Positions 6,160-12,918 of a stretch of 12,965 bases of DNA are shown here, piece after piece. Below the pieces are notes generated by a model, which was given only the letters and a program-made list of their open reading frames with translations, had not been told where the DNA came from and searched no databases. Source of the stretch: an uncultured Campylobacteraceae bacterium. Its GTDB lineage: Bacteria; Campylobacterota; Campylobacteria; Campylobacterales; Arcobacteraceae. Location: NCBI GenBank assembly GCA_913057765.1, contig CAJXPH010000059.1, positions 1 through 12,965 on the forward strand, written 5' to 3'. Numbering within the stretch: the first letter of the stretch is position 1; the number at the start of each line of letters is the position of its first letter. The translations under genes were made by a program, and so were the position numbers.

Positions 6160-8055
6160 ATGAAAACATACAATTATACGATCAATAATAAGCTACTTTT
6201 TGATTTTATTGATTTGGAAAATTTTAAAAATAAAAAGAATATTCTAATACAAGTATTTTCAGGACAAGAAAAAGAGACTTTTGAAAATATTATTAAATCA
6301 ATAAATGAAATCCTCCCAAATGCCGTATGTATTGGTTGTACAACTGATGGTGAAATTGATGGACATTTAGTTTATACAAATCATACTGCTATATCAATTT
6401 CTATTTTTGAACATACAACTATAAAAGCAAATTTTGTAAATAATGATAATTCATATATAAACGGACAAAATATTACAAATAATTTACTTACGAAAAATAC
6501 AAAATTACTTATATTTTTTGCAGATTCATATAATACAAGCGCTGAAGATTTTTTAGCGGGGGTTGAAAATATAAATAACAAGGTGATAATTGCGGGAGGA
6601 ATGGCAGGAGATAATGGAGAACTCAAGAAAAGTTATATAGCTTTCGGTGGAAAAGTTTATAATAAAGGAGTGGTTGGGGTCTCTTTAAATTCAGATGTCT
6701 TAGATGTTTCAAATGATTATAAATTTAATTGGAATCCAATTGGAATAGAACATATTATTGATAAAGTTGAAGGCAAAAGGCTTTATATCATAGCAGGTAT
6801 GACTACCTATGAATTTTATAAAAAATATTTAGGAAAAGAAGTTGCTGAGTCTTTGCCTATTTCAGGAATAGAATATCCTTTAGTAATTGAAAAGAATGGA
6901 ATATTAGTTGCTAGAGTTGCAATTGAAAGTCATGATGATGGATCTATAAGTTTTGCAGGTTCTTTCAAAAAAGGAGATAAAGTTAAATTGTCTTTTGGTA
7001 ATGTGGAAACAATTTTAGAAGATTCTTTAGAAAATTATTCCAATATAAATAAAAATGCGCAGAGTTATTATATTTATTCTTGTATGGCAAGAAGAAGATT
7101 TATGCCAGATAATATAAAATTTGAATTAGAACCTTTTGCAAGAGTGGCAAATAGTAGTGGATTTTTTACTTATGGAGAGTTTTATCATAATAATGGACAT
7201 AACGAACTTTTAAATCAAACATTAACGGTCGTAAGTCTAACTGAGTCAAAAGAAAAAGAAAAAACTGAAGTATTTAAATCGAATTTAAAACAGACAAAAA
7301 ACATTAAACATCTAGCTACTATTAAAGCTTTAACTCATTTAATTGAAGAGTCTTCAAATGATTACGTAAAACAAACATACTCTTTACAAGAGGAAAAAAA
7401 ATATTCGAAAAAAATTTTAGAAATGCAAAAACATTTTATTAAACAAACTGTTCATGAAACAAACACACCTTTATCGGTTATTATGAATGCCGTTGAGTTG
7501 TATAAAATGGAATATGGAGAAAATAAATACCTATTTCATATAGAAGCTGCAATGAAAAATATGTCAAATATTTATGATGACTTGAGTTATTTAATTACTC
7601 AAGACCAAGTAAAATATCCAAAATATAATATTAATATAGTAGACCATATTAGAAGTAGAGTTGAATTTTTTGTACCTTTAGCTTCTCAAGTTAGGCTAGA
7701 TATAGATTTAAAATATAATGATGAATTAATCGAAATATTTTTTAATGAAATTAGATTACAAAGAATCGTTGATAATAATTTGGCAAATGCAATAAAATAT
7801 AGTGTTGAAAATAATAGAATATTAGTCAATATAGAAAAAAAAGATAAACTTTGTATTTTTTCAGTTTCTACAAAATCATTGATGATAGAAGAGCCAGATA
7901 AGATTTTTAATGAATATTATAGAGAATCTTCTAATAAAAAGGGTTTTGGTTTGGGATTAAATCTTGTAAAAGAAATTTGTGAAGAAGATAATGTACAAAT
8001 AAAAATTTCTTCAACAAAAGATGAGACTATTTTTAGTTATGAATTTAAAATATAA
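6160..8055 (+). CDS. soluble FIST-domain sensor histidine kinase
   Basis: A 631-residue protein with no membrane segment, so sensing should be cytoplasmic. The order is FIST_N (about 28-220, with GCTTDGEI at 59-66 and the glycine-rich IIAGGMAGD at 143-151), FIST_C (about 220-360), a linker and predicted coiled coil (about 362-425), a dimerisation/phosphoacceptor helix with His432 in VHETNTPLS, and a HATPase_c domain (about 525-631). The N box is at 537-547 (VDNNLANAIKY) and the G2 box is GFGLGL at 595-600. The G1 box is degenerate: where DxGxG is expected it reads FSVSTKS (567-573). FIST domains are proposed to bind small ligands such as amino acids, often near amino-acid genes, which fits the divergent operon. 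It lies 9 nt before its partner response regulator. The ATG at 6160 is the only plausible start, since an in-frame stop lies at 6136 and the next Met is residue 148. Confidence 0.88.
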   Translation: MKTYNYTINNKLLFDFIDLENFKNKKNILIQVFSGQEKETFENIIKSINEILPNAVCIGCTTDGEIDGHLVYTNHTAISISIFEHTTIKANFVNNDNSYINGQNITNNLLTKNTKLLIFFADSYNTSAEDFLAGVENINNKVIIAGGMAGDNGELKKSYIAFGGKVYNKGVVGVSLNSDVLDVSNDYKFNWNPIGIEHIIDKVEGKRLYIIAGMTTYEFYKKYLGKEVAESLPISGIEYPLVIEKNGILVARVAIESHDDGSISFAGSFKKGDKVKLSFGNVETILEDSLENYSNINKNAQSYYIYSCMARRRFMPDNIKFELEPFARVANSSGFFTYGEFYHNNGHNELLNQTLTVVSLTESKEKEKTEVFKSNLKQTKNIKHLATIKALTHLIEESSNDYVKQTYSLQEEKKYSKKILEMQKHFIKQTVHETNTPLSVIMNAVELYKMEYGENKYLFHIEAAMKNMSNIYDDLSYLITQDQVKYPKYNINIVDHIRSRVEFFVPLASQVRLDIDLKYNDELIEIFFNEIRLQRIVDNNLANAIKYSVENNRILVNIEKKDKLCIFSVSTKSLMIEEPDKIFNEYYRESSNKKGFGLGLNLVKEICEEDNVQIKISSTKDETIFSYEFKI

Positions 8056-8064
8056 AGGTTTTAG

Positions 8065-8724
8065 GTGAATATTTTTTTATTAGAAGATGATGTATTATTA
8101 AATGATGGGATGACTCATTATCTAAAAACTATTGGTCATCAAGTTTGTAGTCAAAGAGATGGAAATGTTGCGAAAGAAACTTTAAAAAAAGAAGACTTTG
8201 ATTTATTAATTTTAGATATAAATGTTCCTGGAATTGATGGTTTATCACTTCTTGAATGGTTACATGAAGAAAAAATAGCAAAACCAACAATATATATTTC
8301 GGCTATTGTTAATATTGAAGATATATCAAGAGCTTTTGATTTGGGTTGTTATGATTATTTAAAAAAACCGTTTCATTTAAAAGAATTAAATATTAGAATT
8401 ACTAACTTATTAAAAACAAGACAAATAACTTCTACTCATAGAAGATTATCAAAGTCTTACAGCTTTGATTTGTCAAGTGGTACTTTACTATTTAATAATA
8501 CACCTGTAAAATTAAGAAGAAGGCAACTTCAAGTAATAGAGTTACTTGCGAAGAACCGTGGTATGACAGTTAATTTTGAAATGTTTAGACATTATATCTG
8601 GGAAGATGAAATAGTTCAAGATAGTACAATAACTTCTGAAATATATAGACTAAAAAAAAGTTTAAAAGAGGATTTTATTGTTAATATTAGAAATATAGGT
8701 TATGTAGTTAATATTCCTAAATAA
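8065..8724 (+). CDS. OmpR-type response regulator, partner of the FIST kinase
   Basis: A 219-residue two-domain transcription regulator. The receiver domain (1-118) has the acidic pair Asp8-Asp9, phosphoacceptor Asp51 in LILDINVPG, Ser79 in ISA at the Thr/Ser switch position, and Lys101 in LKKPF. The C-terminal winged helix (about 128-217) has LRRRQLQVIELLAKN at 150-164, the recognition region STITSEIYRLKKSL at 187-200, and the final NIRNIGYVV hairpin at 207-215. It should be phosphorylated by the kinase encoded immediately upstream and bind DNA. The nearest candidate targets are the divergent promoters at 6096-6160. The start is GTG, with AAAGG at 8054-8058 6 nt upstream and overlapping the kinase stop codon, so translation is likely coupled. 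The ligand and regulon are unknown. Confidence 0.93.
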   Translation: MNIFLLEDDVLLNDGMTHYLKTIGHQVCSQRDGNVAKETLKKEDFDLLILDINVPGIDGLSLLEWLHEEKIAKPTIYISAIVNIEDISRAFDLGCYDYLKKPFHLKELNIRITNLLKTRQITSTHRRLSKSYSFDLSSGTLLFNNTPVKLRRRQLQVIELLAKNRGMTVNFEMFRHYIWEDEIVQDSTITSEIYRLKKSLKEDFIVNIRNIGYVVNIPK

Positions 8725-8754
8725 GTTATTGTTTTTTTAAACAATAACTTATTT
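8719..8754. terminator. bidirectional hairpin between the response regulator and lrgB
   Basis: A perfect 16-bp stem: AAATAAGTTATTGTTT at 8719-8734 pairs with AAACAATAACTTATTT at 8739-8754, with a TTTT loop. The response regulator TAA (8722-8724) sits in the left arm and the lrgB TAA (8756-8754) abuts the right arm. Two convergent genes therefore share one terminator with no spare sequence. T-rich DNA follows on the plus side (8752-8760). Confidence 0.75.
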
Positions 8755-9467
8755 TACTTTAAAAAGCCTATTACTAGAGGTAAAAATATAGCTGTAACAA
8801 TACCACTTAATCCCATAGCAAGTGCGGCAAATGCAGCTGCTTTTTCTCCCATTTCAACTGCTCTTGCAGTTCCAATTCCATGAGAAATAAGTCCTAATGC
8901 AAAACCTTTCGAAGTATCATGTTTAATTTTCATGATTTTAAATATTAAACTTCCAAATAATGCACCAATAATTCCAGTAATAATTACAAAACCAACAGCA
9001 AGTGATGGGATGGCTCCTATTTGTTCAGAAGTTATAATTGCAATTGGAGCGGTAATTGACTTTGTAGCCATTGATAATATAGTGCTTATTTGTGCATCTA
9101 AAATCCAAAGTAATCCAAGAGCTACAATAATTGAAAATGTTCCAGCAATAAATAGTGTTAAAACTATTGGCCAAAAAATCGCTTTTATATGTTTTAAATT
9201 ATTGTATAAAGGCAAGGCAAGTGCGACAGTTGCTGGTCCTAAAAAGAAATGAATTATTTCAACAGATTCAAAATACTTTGCATAAGAATAACCACTTACT
9301 AAAAGTGCAGTCATAATTGAAATATAAGCAATAATAATTGGCTGTAAAAGAGTGTTTTTATTTGTCTTTTCATAAATTATAATGCCAAGTTTATATGCTG
9401 ATAAAGTCAATATTAACCAAGTCATTGGTGTTGTAGTTATATACTCTACTACTGCATCAAAGTTCAT
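8754..9467 (-). CDS. lrgB: LrgB/CidB family membrane protein
   Basis: A 237-residue inner-membrane protein with about seven or eight hydrophobic segments. Family marks are FLGPATVALALPLY at 75-88, TKSITAPIA at 135-143 and SHGIGTARAVE at 195-205. LrgB works with LrgA. The pair was first described as a holin/antiholin-like system in Staphylococcus, but relatives are transporters: PftAB in Bacillus for pyruvate and plant PLGG1 for glycolate/glycerate. Here it follows a hydroxyacid dehydrogenase gene, so a small-carboxylate transport role is preferred, by inference. The reading frame starts within the end of lrgA (11-nt overlap, 9457-9467) with AAAGG about 9 nt upstream of the ATG, so the two are translationally coupled. 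No LytST-type regulator is adjacent. The nearby FIST two-component system is convergent and transcriptionally separate. Confidence 0.9.
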   Translation of the reverse strand: MNFDAVVEYITTTPMTWLILTLSAYKLGIIIYEKTNKNTLLQPIIIAYISIMTALLVSGYSYAKYFESVEIIHFFLGPATVALALPLYNNLKHIKAIFWPIVLTLFIAGTFSIIVALGLLWILDAQISTILSMATKSITAPIAIITSEQIGAIPSLAVGFVIITGIIGALFGSLIFKIMKIKHDTSKGFALGLISHGIGTARAVEMGEKAAAFAALAMGLSGIVTAIFLPLVIGFLK

Positions 9468-9825
9468 TATTCTTTACCTTTTTTCGCTCTTTTCTAATAG
9501 TTAAAATATCAATAAATTTTGCACTAAAAGCTAAAGCTATAATAGTTCCACAAAACAGCGATATAATAATTGCCCAAAACTCTTTAGATATAGTATCAGC
9601 TTGAGTAATTATTCCCATAGCAGCAGGAATAAATAGAAGTGGCAAATATCTTAAGTGAAGAAATACTGCATTATCAAGAGATTCAAAACTTTTCTTTTTA
9701 ATCATTAAAAACAAAAGTAGGAGAACCATTCCAATAACAGGTCCTGGAACAATAAGTTCAAAAAATCTTACAAAACACTCTCCTATAAATTGAAATATTA
9801 GGAGAGTTATAACACCTTTTAACAT
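9457..9825 (-). CDS. lrgA: LrgA/CidA family membrane protein
   Basis: A 122-residue, four-helix membrane protein of normal LrgA length. It has the family pattern FQFIGE at 11-16, VPGPVIGM at 26-33 and LPLLFIPAAMGII at 61-73, and a lysine-rich C-terminal tail from 111. It is the small partner of LrgB. The start is 6 nt after the stop of the dehydrogenase gene and has no convincing Shine-Dalgarno sequence, so it probably depends on translation of the upstream gene. Expected to form a membrane complex or carrier with LrgB. The carried substrate cannot be read from the sequence. Confidence 0.88.
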   Translation of the reverse strand: MLKGVITLLIFQFIGECFVRFFELIVPGPVIGMVLLLLFLMIKKKSFESLDNAVFLHLRYLPLLFIPAAMGIITQADTISKEFWAIIISLFCGTIIALAFSAKFIDILTIRKERKKVKNNEL

Positions 9826-9831
9826 AAACTA

Positions 9832-10683
9832 TTAGTCTTTGAATAATTGGTAAATTGAAGAGAAGTCTTCTTCACCTTTTCCATCTTTTTTCATCTTTCC
9901 AAAAAGTTCTTTTGGTACAGCTGCAGTATAAAGTGGTTGTTTTAAGCTATATGCTAAACCTTGTAAAGTATGTAAGTCTTTATAAATAGCGTTATTAGAA
10001 AAATGTGCAGAAAAATCTTCATCAATTAGTTTTTGAGTTTTTGCTTTTAAAACAAGTGATTGACCGCCACCCACTCCAAGTATTTCTAAAAGTTTTGGTT
10101 TTTCTATATCACAAGCTTCACCTAAAGCAGTACATTCAGCTAGTGTAGCCATAAATGATCCAAGGCATAGATTATTGATAAGTTTCATTTTAGAAGCTTG
10201 TCCTTCCTCTTTAAGATAGAAGATTTCTTTACCTATTTTTTCTAATAATGGTTTAGATTCTTCGTAAATCTCTTTCCTCCCAGAAGCCACGATAGTTACA
10301 AGTCCTTGTAAAGCTGGTGCAACACTACCAAAAACAGGTGATTCTAAATAGTTTCCACCTTTTTCTTCAATTCTTTGATGAAATGTTAATACTTGGTCAA
10401 AGTGATTTGTAGTAAGGTCAATGATATTTTTTCCTTCTAAATCTGCACTTAAAAGTCCATTTTCCATACTTAAAATATTTTCAACTGCATCTGATTCAAA
10501 TAAACACATAAAAACTATATCACACTCTTCTATTAGTTTTTTTGGTGAATCTACAATTTTATATCCAAGATGTTCTACTTTTGATTTAGTTCTATTATAA
10601 ATTTTTAGCTCTTCACCCATATCTGTCAATCTTTGTGCAACCGCAGTTCCAAGGTTACCTAACCCAATAAATCCAATAGCCAT
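9832..10683 (-). CDS. beta-hydroxyacid dehydrogenase (HIBADH / GLYR / tartronate-semialdehyde reductase superfamily)
   Basis: A 283-residue cytosolic oxidoreductase. The Rossmann motif GFIGLGNLG lies at 4-12. Asn30-Arg31-Thr32 after the second strand is typical of members preferring NADPH. The substrate-binding stretch is ESPVFGSVAPALQG at 114-127 (DAPVSGG in relatives), catalytic Lys167 and Asn171 lie in SKMKLINN, and YKDL is at 234-237. The family reversibly oxidises beta-hydroxyacids or reduces glyoxylate, succinic semialdehyde or tartronate semialdehyde. Phe118 and Ser120 replace common Ser and Gly residues of the substrate loop, so the exact substrate is open. It has its own TATAAT promoter and AAGGA 5 nt before the ATG, and leads an operon with lrgA and lrgB. 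This suggests the enzyme and carrier handle the same small organic acid. Confidence 0.9.
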   Translation of the reverse strand: MAIGFIGLGNLGTAVAQRLTDMGEELKIYNRTKSKVEHLGYKIVDSPKKLIEECDIVFMCLFESDAVENILSMENGLLSADLEGKNIIDLTTNHFDQVLTFHQRIEEKGGNYLESPVFGSVAPALQGLVTIVASGRKEIYEESKPLLEKIGKEIFYLKEEGQASKMKLINNLCLGSFMATLAECTALGEACDIEKPKLLEILGVGGGQSLVLKAKTQKLIDEDFSAHFSNNAIYKDLHTLQGLAYSLKQPLYTAAVPKELFGKMKKDGKGEEDFSSIYQLFKD

Positions 10684-10710
10684 AATAATCCTTTTATTTT
10701 TTTATATAAG

Positions 10711-10716
10711 ATTATA
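10711..10716 (-). promoter_or_regulatory. predicted promoter of the dehydrogenase-lrgA-lrgB operon
   Basis: A perfect TATAAT on the minus strand lies in the 43-bp gap after the LysE-type gene. The upstream T-rich tract is typical of Campylobacterota promoters. Transcription would start near 10704, leaving a leader of about 21 nt with AAGGA 5 nt before the ATG at 10683. Confidence 0.6.
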
Positions 10717-10726
10717 GTAAAATTTT

Positions 10727-11356
10727 TTAAAAACTATTGAAAATTATTAAACTACCTATTATAAAAAGGATTATCCCAGATATTTTTTCTATAAAGTTGG
10801 AATATTTTTCTAAAAATATACGACTTTTATTGTTTGTCACAAGATAAACAATAAATATATCCCAAGATAAAACAGCTAAAAACATCCAAGTTGCATAAAA
10901 AGATTCTAGATAAAATGGTGTATCATTTTGAATTGAAATTGAAAACATCGTAAAGTAAAATATAGAATTTTTAGGATTTAGAATTGCAGATAAAAAACCA
11001 ATACTAAAGTATTTGAAGATATCTCTTTTTGTCTTTTTTCTTTCGATTTTTTTAGAAAATAGTTCTCTTTTTTTAGAAAATAGTAATAAGTATCCAATAT
11101 AAATTAAATATAAAGAACCTAAAATCTTCATGGTTGTAAATATAAGTTCATTGTCTTTTATTAATGTGACTCCAAAAAGAGCAAGTAAAATATAAAATAG
11201 ATTTGCAAATGCAATTCCAATAGAAGTTATTATTCCTGCTAGTTTTCCATATTTTGAAGAGTTTGTAAGTATTATAAAAAAATCAGCACCAGGACTTAAT
11301 AGTGCAACGAAGTGAGCAAGTGCTAGAGCTAAAAAATCTGTTAAATAAATTTCCAT
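10727..11356 (-). CDS. LysE/RhtB family amino-acid exporter
   Basis: A 209-residue inner-membrane protein with about six hydrophobic helices. The family signature SPGADFFIILTNSSKYGKLA is at 21-40 and the second-half motif ILNPKNSIFYFTMF at 125-138. The central loop (94-111) is strongly Lys/Arg-rich and should be cytoplasmic. Members export amino acids and small metabolites (lysine, homoserine, threonine, cysteine, leucine). The substrate is not readable here. It follows an AraC-type gene by 43 nt, a pairing often seen where the regulator controls the exporter. AAAGGA sits 5 nt before the ATG, and that site is half of a palindrome (11361-11376) overlapping a predicted -10 element. Confidence 0.88.
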   Translation of the reverse strand: MEIYLTDFLALALAHFVALLSPGADFFIILTNSSKYGKLAGIITSIGIAFANLFYILLALFGVTLIKDNELIFTTMKILGSLYLIYIGYLLLFSKKRELFSKKIERKKTKRDIFKYFSIGFLSAILNPKNSIFYFTMFSISIQNDTPFYLESFYATWMFLAVLSWDIFIVYLVTNNKSRIFLEKYSNFIEKISGIILFIIGSLIIFNSF

Positions 11357-11360
11357 TTGT

Positions 11361-11376
11361 TTCCTTTAAAAAGGAA
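11361..11376. promoter_or_regulatory. 16-bp palindrome over the LysE gene start region
   Basis: TTCCTTTAAAAAGGAA has perfect 7-bp arms (11361-11367 and 11370-11376) around two bases. The arm next to the gene contains its ribosome site AAAGGA. The far arm touches the predicted -10. It could be a repressor site or an RNA hairpin hiding the ribosome site. In AT-rich DNA, chance is also possible. Confidence 0.35.
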
Positions 11377-11381
11377 GTATA
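11376..11381 (-). promoter_or_regulatory. possible promoter of the LysE-type gene
   Basis: TATACT on the minus strand, preceded by T-rich sequence, lies in the 43-bp gap after the AraC-type gene. Transcription would start near 11369, in the middle of the palindrome. One base differs from the consensus and there is no clear -35. Confidence 0.4.
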
Positions 11382-11399
11382 AAAGAAATTAGAAATTAA

Positions 11400-12212
11400 T
11401 TATTGTACAAAATTGAGTTGATATTCTCTTGGAGTTGTTGCTACTATTTTCAAAAAATTTCTGTGAAAATGACTTTGATCTGTAAATCCACACTCTAGGG
11501 CGGTGTCAACTATGGAAATACCTTCTTGGAGAAACTCTTTTGCTCTATTTATTTTTAAATTTAGTAAATATGCATGAGGCGTCATATTTATTTGAGATTT
11601 GAAAAGTCTTATTATATAAAAAGGATTTAAATCAAATTCTTTAGATAATTCTTCAAGAGAAATATTTTCTTTATAGTTTTGTTTCAAATATTCAATTGTC
11701 TTCTCAAATATTGGGTCGTCTATTTTAGATATAGATTCTCTTAAGTATGGTCTAAAAAGTTCTGTAAAAAAATTTATTAGTTCATTTTCTTTTTCAAAAT
11801 AGGTAATTTCACTAAAGATAGTCTCACAAAGATTTTTAAATTTATTGTAAAGTTTTTTATCATGTAAAATATCTTTAGGAAATGTTTTAAAGTTATTAAC
11901 TTCATCACAAATAGATTTTTGAATACCATAACACCACTTTTCATCTAAATACATCATATAATATAGATTTGGAGTTTTTAAAATTGGGTTACAAGAGTGA
12001 ATGTCATTTGGATTTACAATAGCAATCATTCCTATATCTAAGTCATATTTCTTATCTTTATTTGTATAAATACTTTTATCTTCAAGATTTATTCCTATAG
12101 AAAAAGTATCATGGATATGTTCTTTATAGTGTTTTGTATTATTTGAATACCTAAGTTCTAAAAATGACAATTTCTTATGTGTGAAAATTTTTGTAAATGT
12201 TTCTTGTTTCAT
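11400..12212 (-). CDS. AraC-family transcription regulator with N-terminal cupin domain
   Basis: A 270-residue DNA-binding regulator. The N-terminal AraC-type ligand-binding cupin (about 15-95) shows HIHDTFSIGI at 32-41 and VNPNDIHSCNP at 66-76. A helical middle (about 110-165) is followed by a two-part HTH (about 168-268). The first helix-turn-helix lies near 183-205. The second includes IVDTALECGFTDQSHFHRNF at 234-253, then TTPREYQ at 259-265. Cupin-AraC proteins of this kind frequently accompany LysE exporters, and here the exporter is next downstream in the same direction, so it is the probable target. The ligand is unknown, perhaps the exported amino acid. The ATG has no close ribosome site: AAAGGA lies 17 nt away, inside the end of the AlkD-like gene 8 nt upstream. 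Translation is therefore probably coupled or weak. Confidence 0.9.
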   Translation of the reverse strand: MKQETFTKIFTHKKLSFLELRYSNNTKHYKEHIHDTFSIGINLEDKSIYTNKDKKYDLDIGMIAIVNPNDIHSCNPILKTPNLYYMMYLDEKWCYGIQKSICDEVNNFKTFPKDILHDKKLYNKFKNLCETIFSEITYFEKENELINFFTELFRPYLRESISKIDDPIFEKTIEYLKQNYKENISLEELSKEFDLNPFYIIRLFKSQINMTPHAYLLNLKINRAKEFLQEGISIVDTALECGFTDQSHFHRNFLKIVATTPREYQLNFVQ

Positions 12213-12220
12213 ATTATAAT

Positions 12221-12918
12221 TTAAATTAGTCCTTTAAGATATTTTTGTCTTAAGTCTTCGTCAAGTTTTTCTATTGAATACCTTAACATTGTTCTTGGCA
12301 TATTTTTATATCTTGGGTTCAAAAAGCTTAACATTGTGTCTAAATCTTTTATTCCAACATTTCTTATTGCCCATCCTACAGCTTTATGAATAAGATCATG
12401 TTTATCATGAAGAAGAATATCTGCAATTTTTAATGTATCGTTATACTCTTTATTATTTATGAAAGCAAATGTACTAACTATAGAAATTCTTTTTTTCCAT
12501 AAATCATTTGATTTTGCAAGTTTATAAAGAATAGTTCTATCTTTATTTAATAAATGAACTCCTACAATATGAGGACAAGTTACATCTATTAAATCCCAAT
12601 TGTTTATTTGTCTAATATTTTTAATATAAAAATTAAAAATCTCTTCTCTTTGTTCATCACTTGTAAATCTCTTTGTTTTATATTTATAGACTAAAACTAA
12701 AAGAGCAAACATTCGGTATTCATGGTATTTTGAATAAAGAAATTTTTCTATATCTTCAAAAGAAATATCTAAAAAATATTTTTTAACTACTTTTCTAATA
12801 TCAGGAACTTTTATCCCTAAGAATTCGTCACCATAGGCATAGTCATTTTTATTGGTTTTGAAAAATCTTTTACAATTATCAATTTTATCTTTATTTGAAT
12901 AGTCATTTAATTCTGTAG
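12221..12918 (-). CDS. AlkD-like DNA alkylation repair protein, 5' end missing
   Basis: A HEAT-like-repeat DNA glycosylase of the AlkD/DNA alkylation repair family, which excises positively charged alkylated bases such as 3-methyladenine and 7-methylguanine. The open frame runs from the stop at 12221 through 12916, where adapter begins, so 231 codons are visible. The Met at 12712 is internal: the frame above it encodes family-typical sequence including YAYGDEFLGIKVPDIRKVVK and FEDIEKFLYSKYHEYR. Compared with Bacillus AlkD, candidate catalytic residues in visible numbering are Trp107 and Asp111 in NWDLIDVTC, Arg143 in KKRIS, and Trp182 in AVGWAIR. The C-terminal NMPRTMLRYSIEKL pattern is also typical. 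With a family length of about 220-240, only a few N-terminal residues and the start are lost. It lies 8 nt before the AraC-type gene. Confidence 0.9.

Larger units (their letters stand above)
6096..6160. repeat. inverted repeat pairing the two divergent promoters
   Basis: The left arm, 6096-6109, reads TTGAAAGTATAACA. The reverse complement of 6145-6160 reads TTGAAAGATTATAACA. The two are identical in 14 bases, with two extra bases (AT) in the second arm, and the arms are 35 bp apart. The TATAACA half is the extended -10 element of each promoter, but the TTGAAAG half lies downstream of the -10 and is not required by the sigma factor. It is a candidate operator for the neighbouring response regulator, which is inference. 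Confidence 0.45.

Noticed and set aside
6381..6626. 81-codon open frame on the minus strand
   Set aside because: Antisense to the FIST domain of the kinase. No ribosome site or recognisable motif.
8932..9252. 106-codon open frame on the plus strand
   Set aside because: Antisense to lrgB, whose motifs are unmistakable. No ribosome site and no recognisable family.
8754..9825. lrgAB as prophage holin or lysis genes
   Set aside because: No endolysin, phage gene or attachment site is nearby. The genes form an operon with a metabolic dehydrogenase, and family relatives are carboxylate transporters.
12213..12218. TATAAT directly before the AraC-type ATG as its promoter
   Set aside because: The transcription start would fall about 7 nt inside the coding sequence, so it cannot give this start codon. 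It is probably chance in AT-rich DNA.
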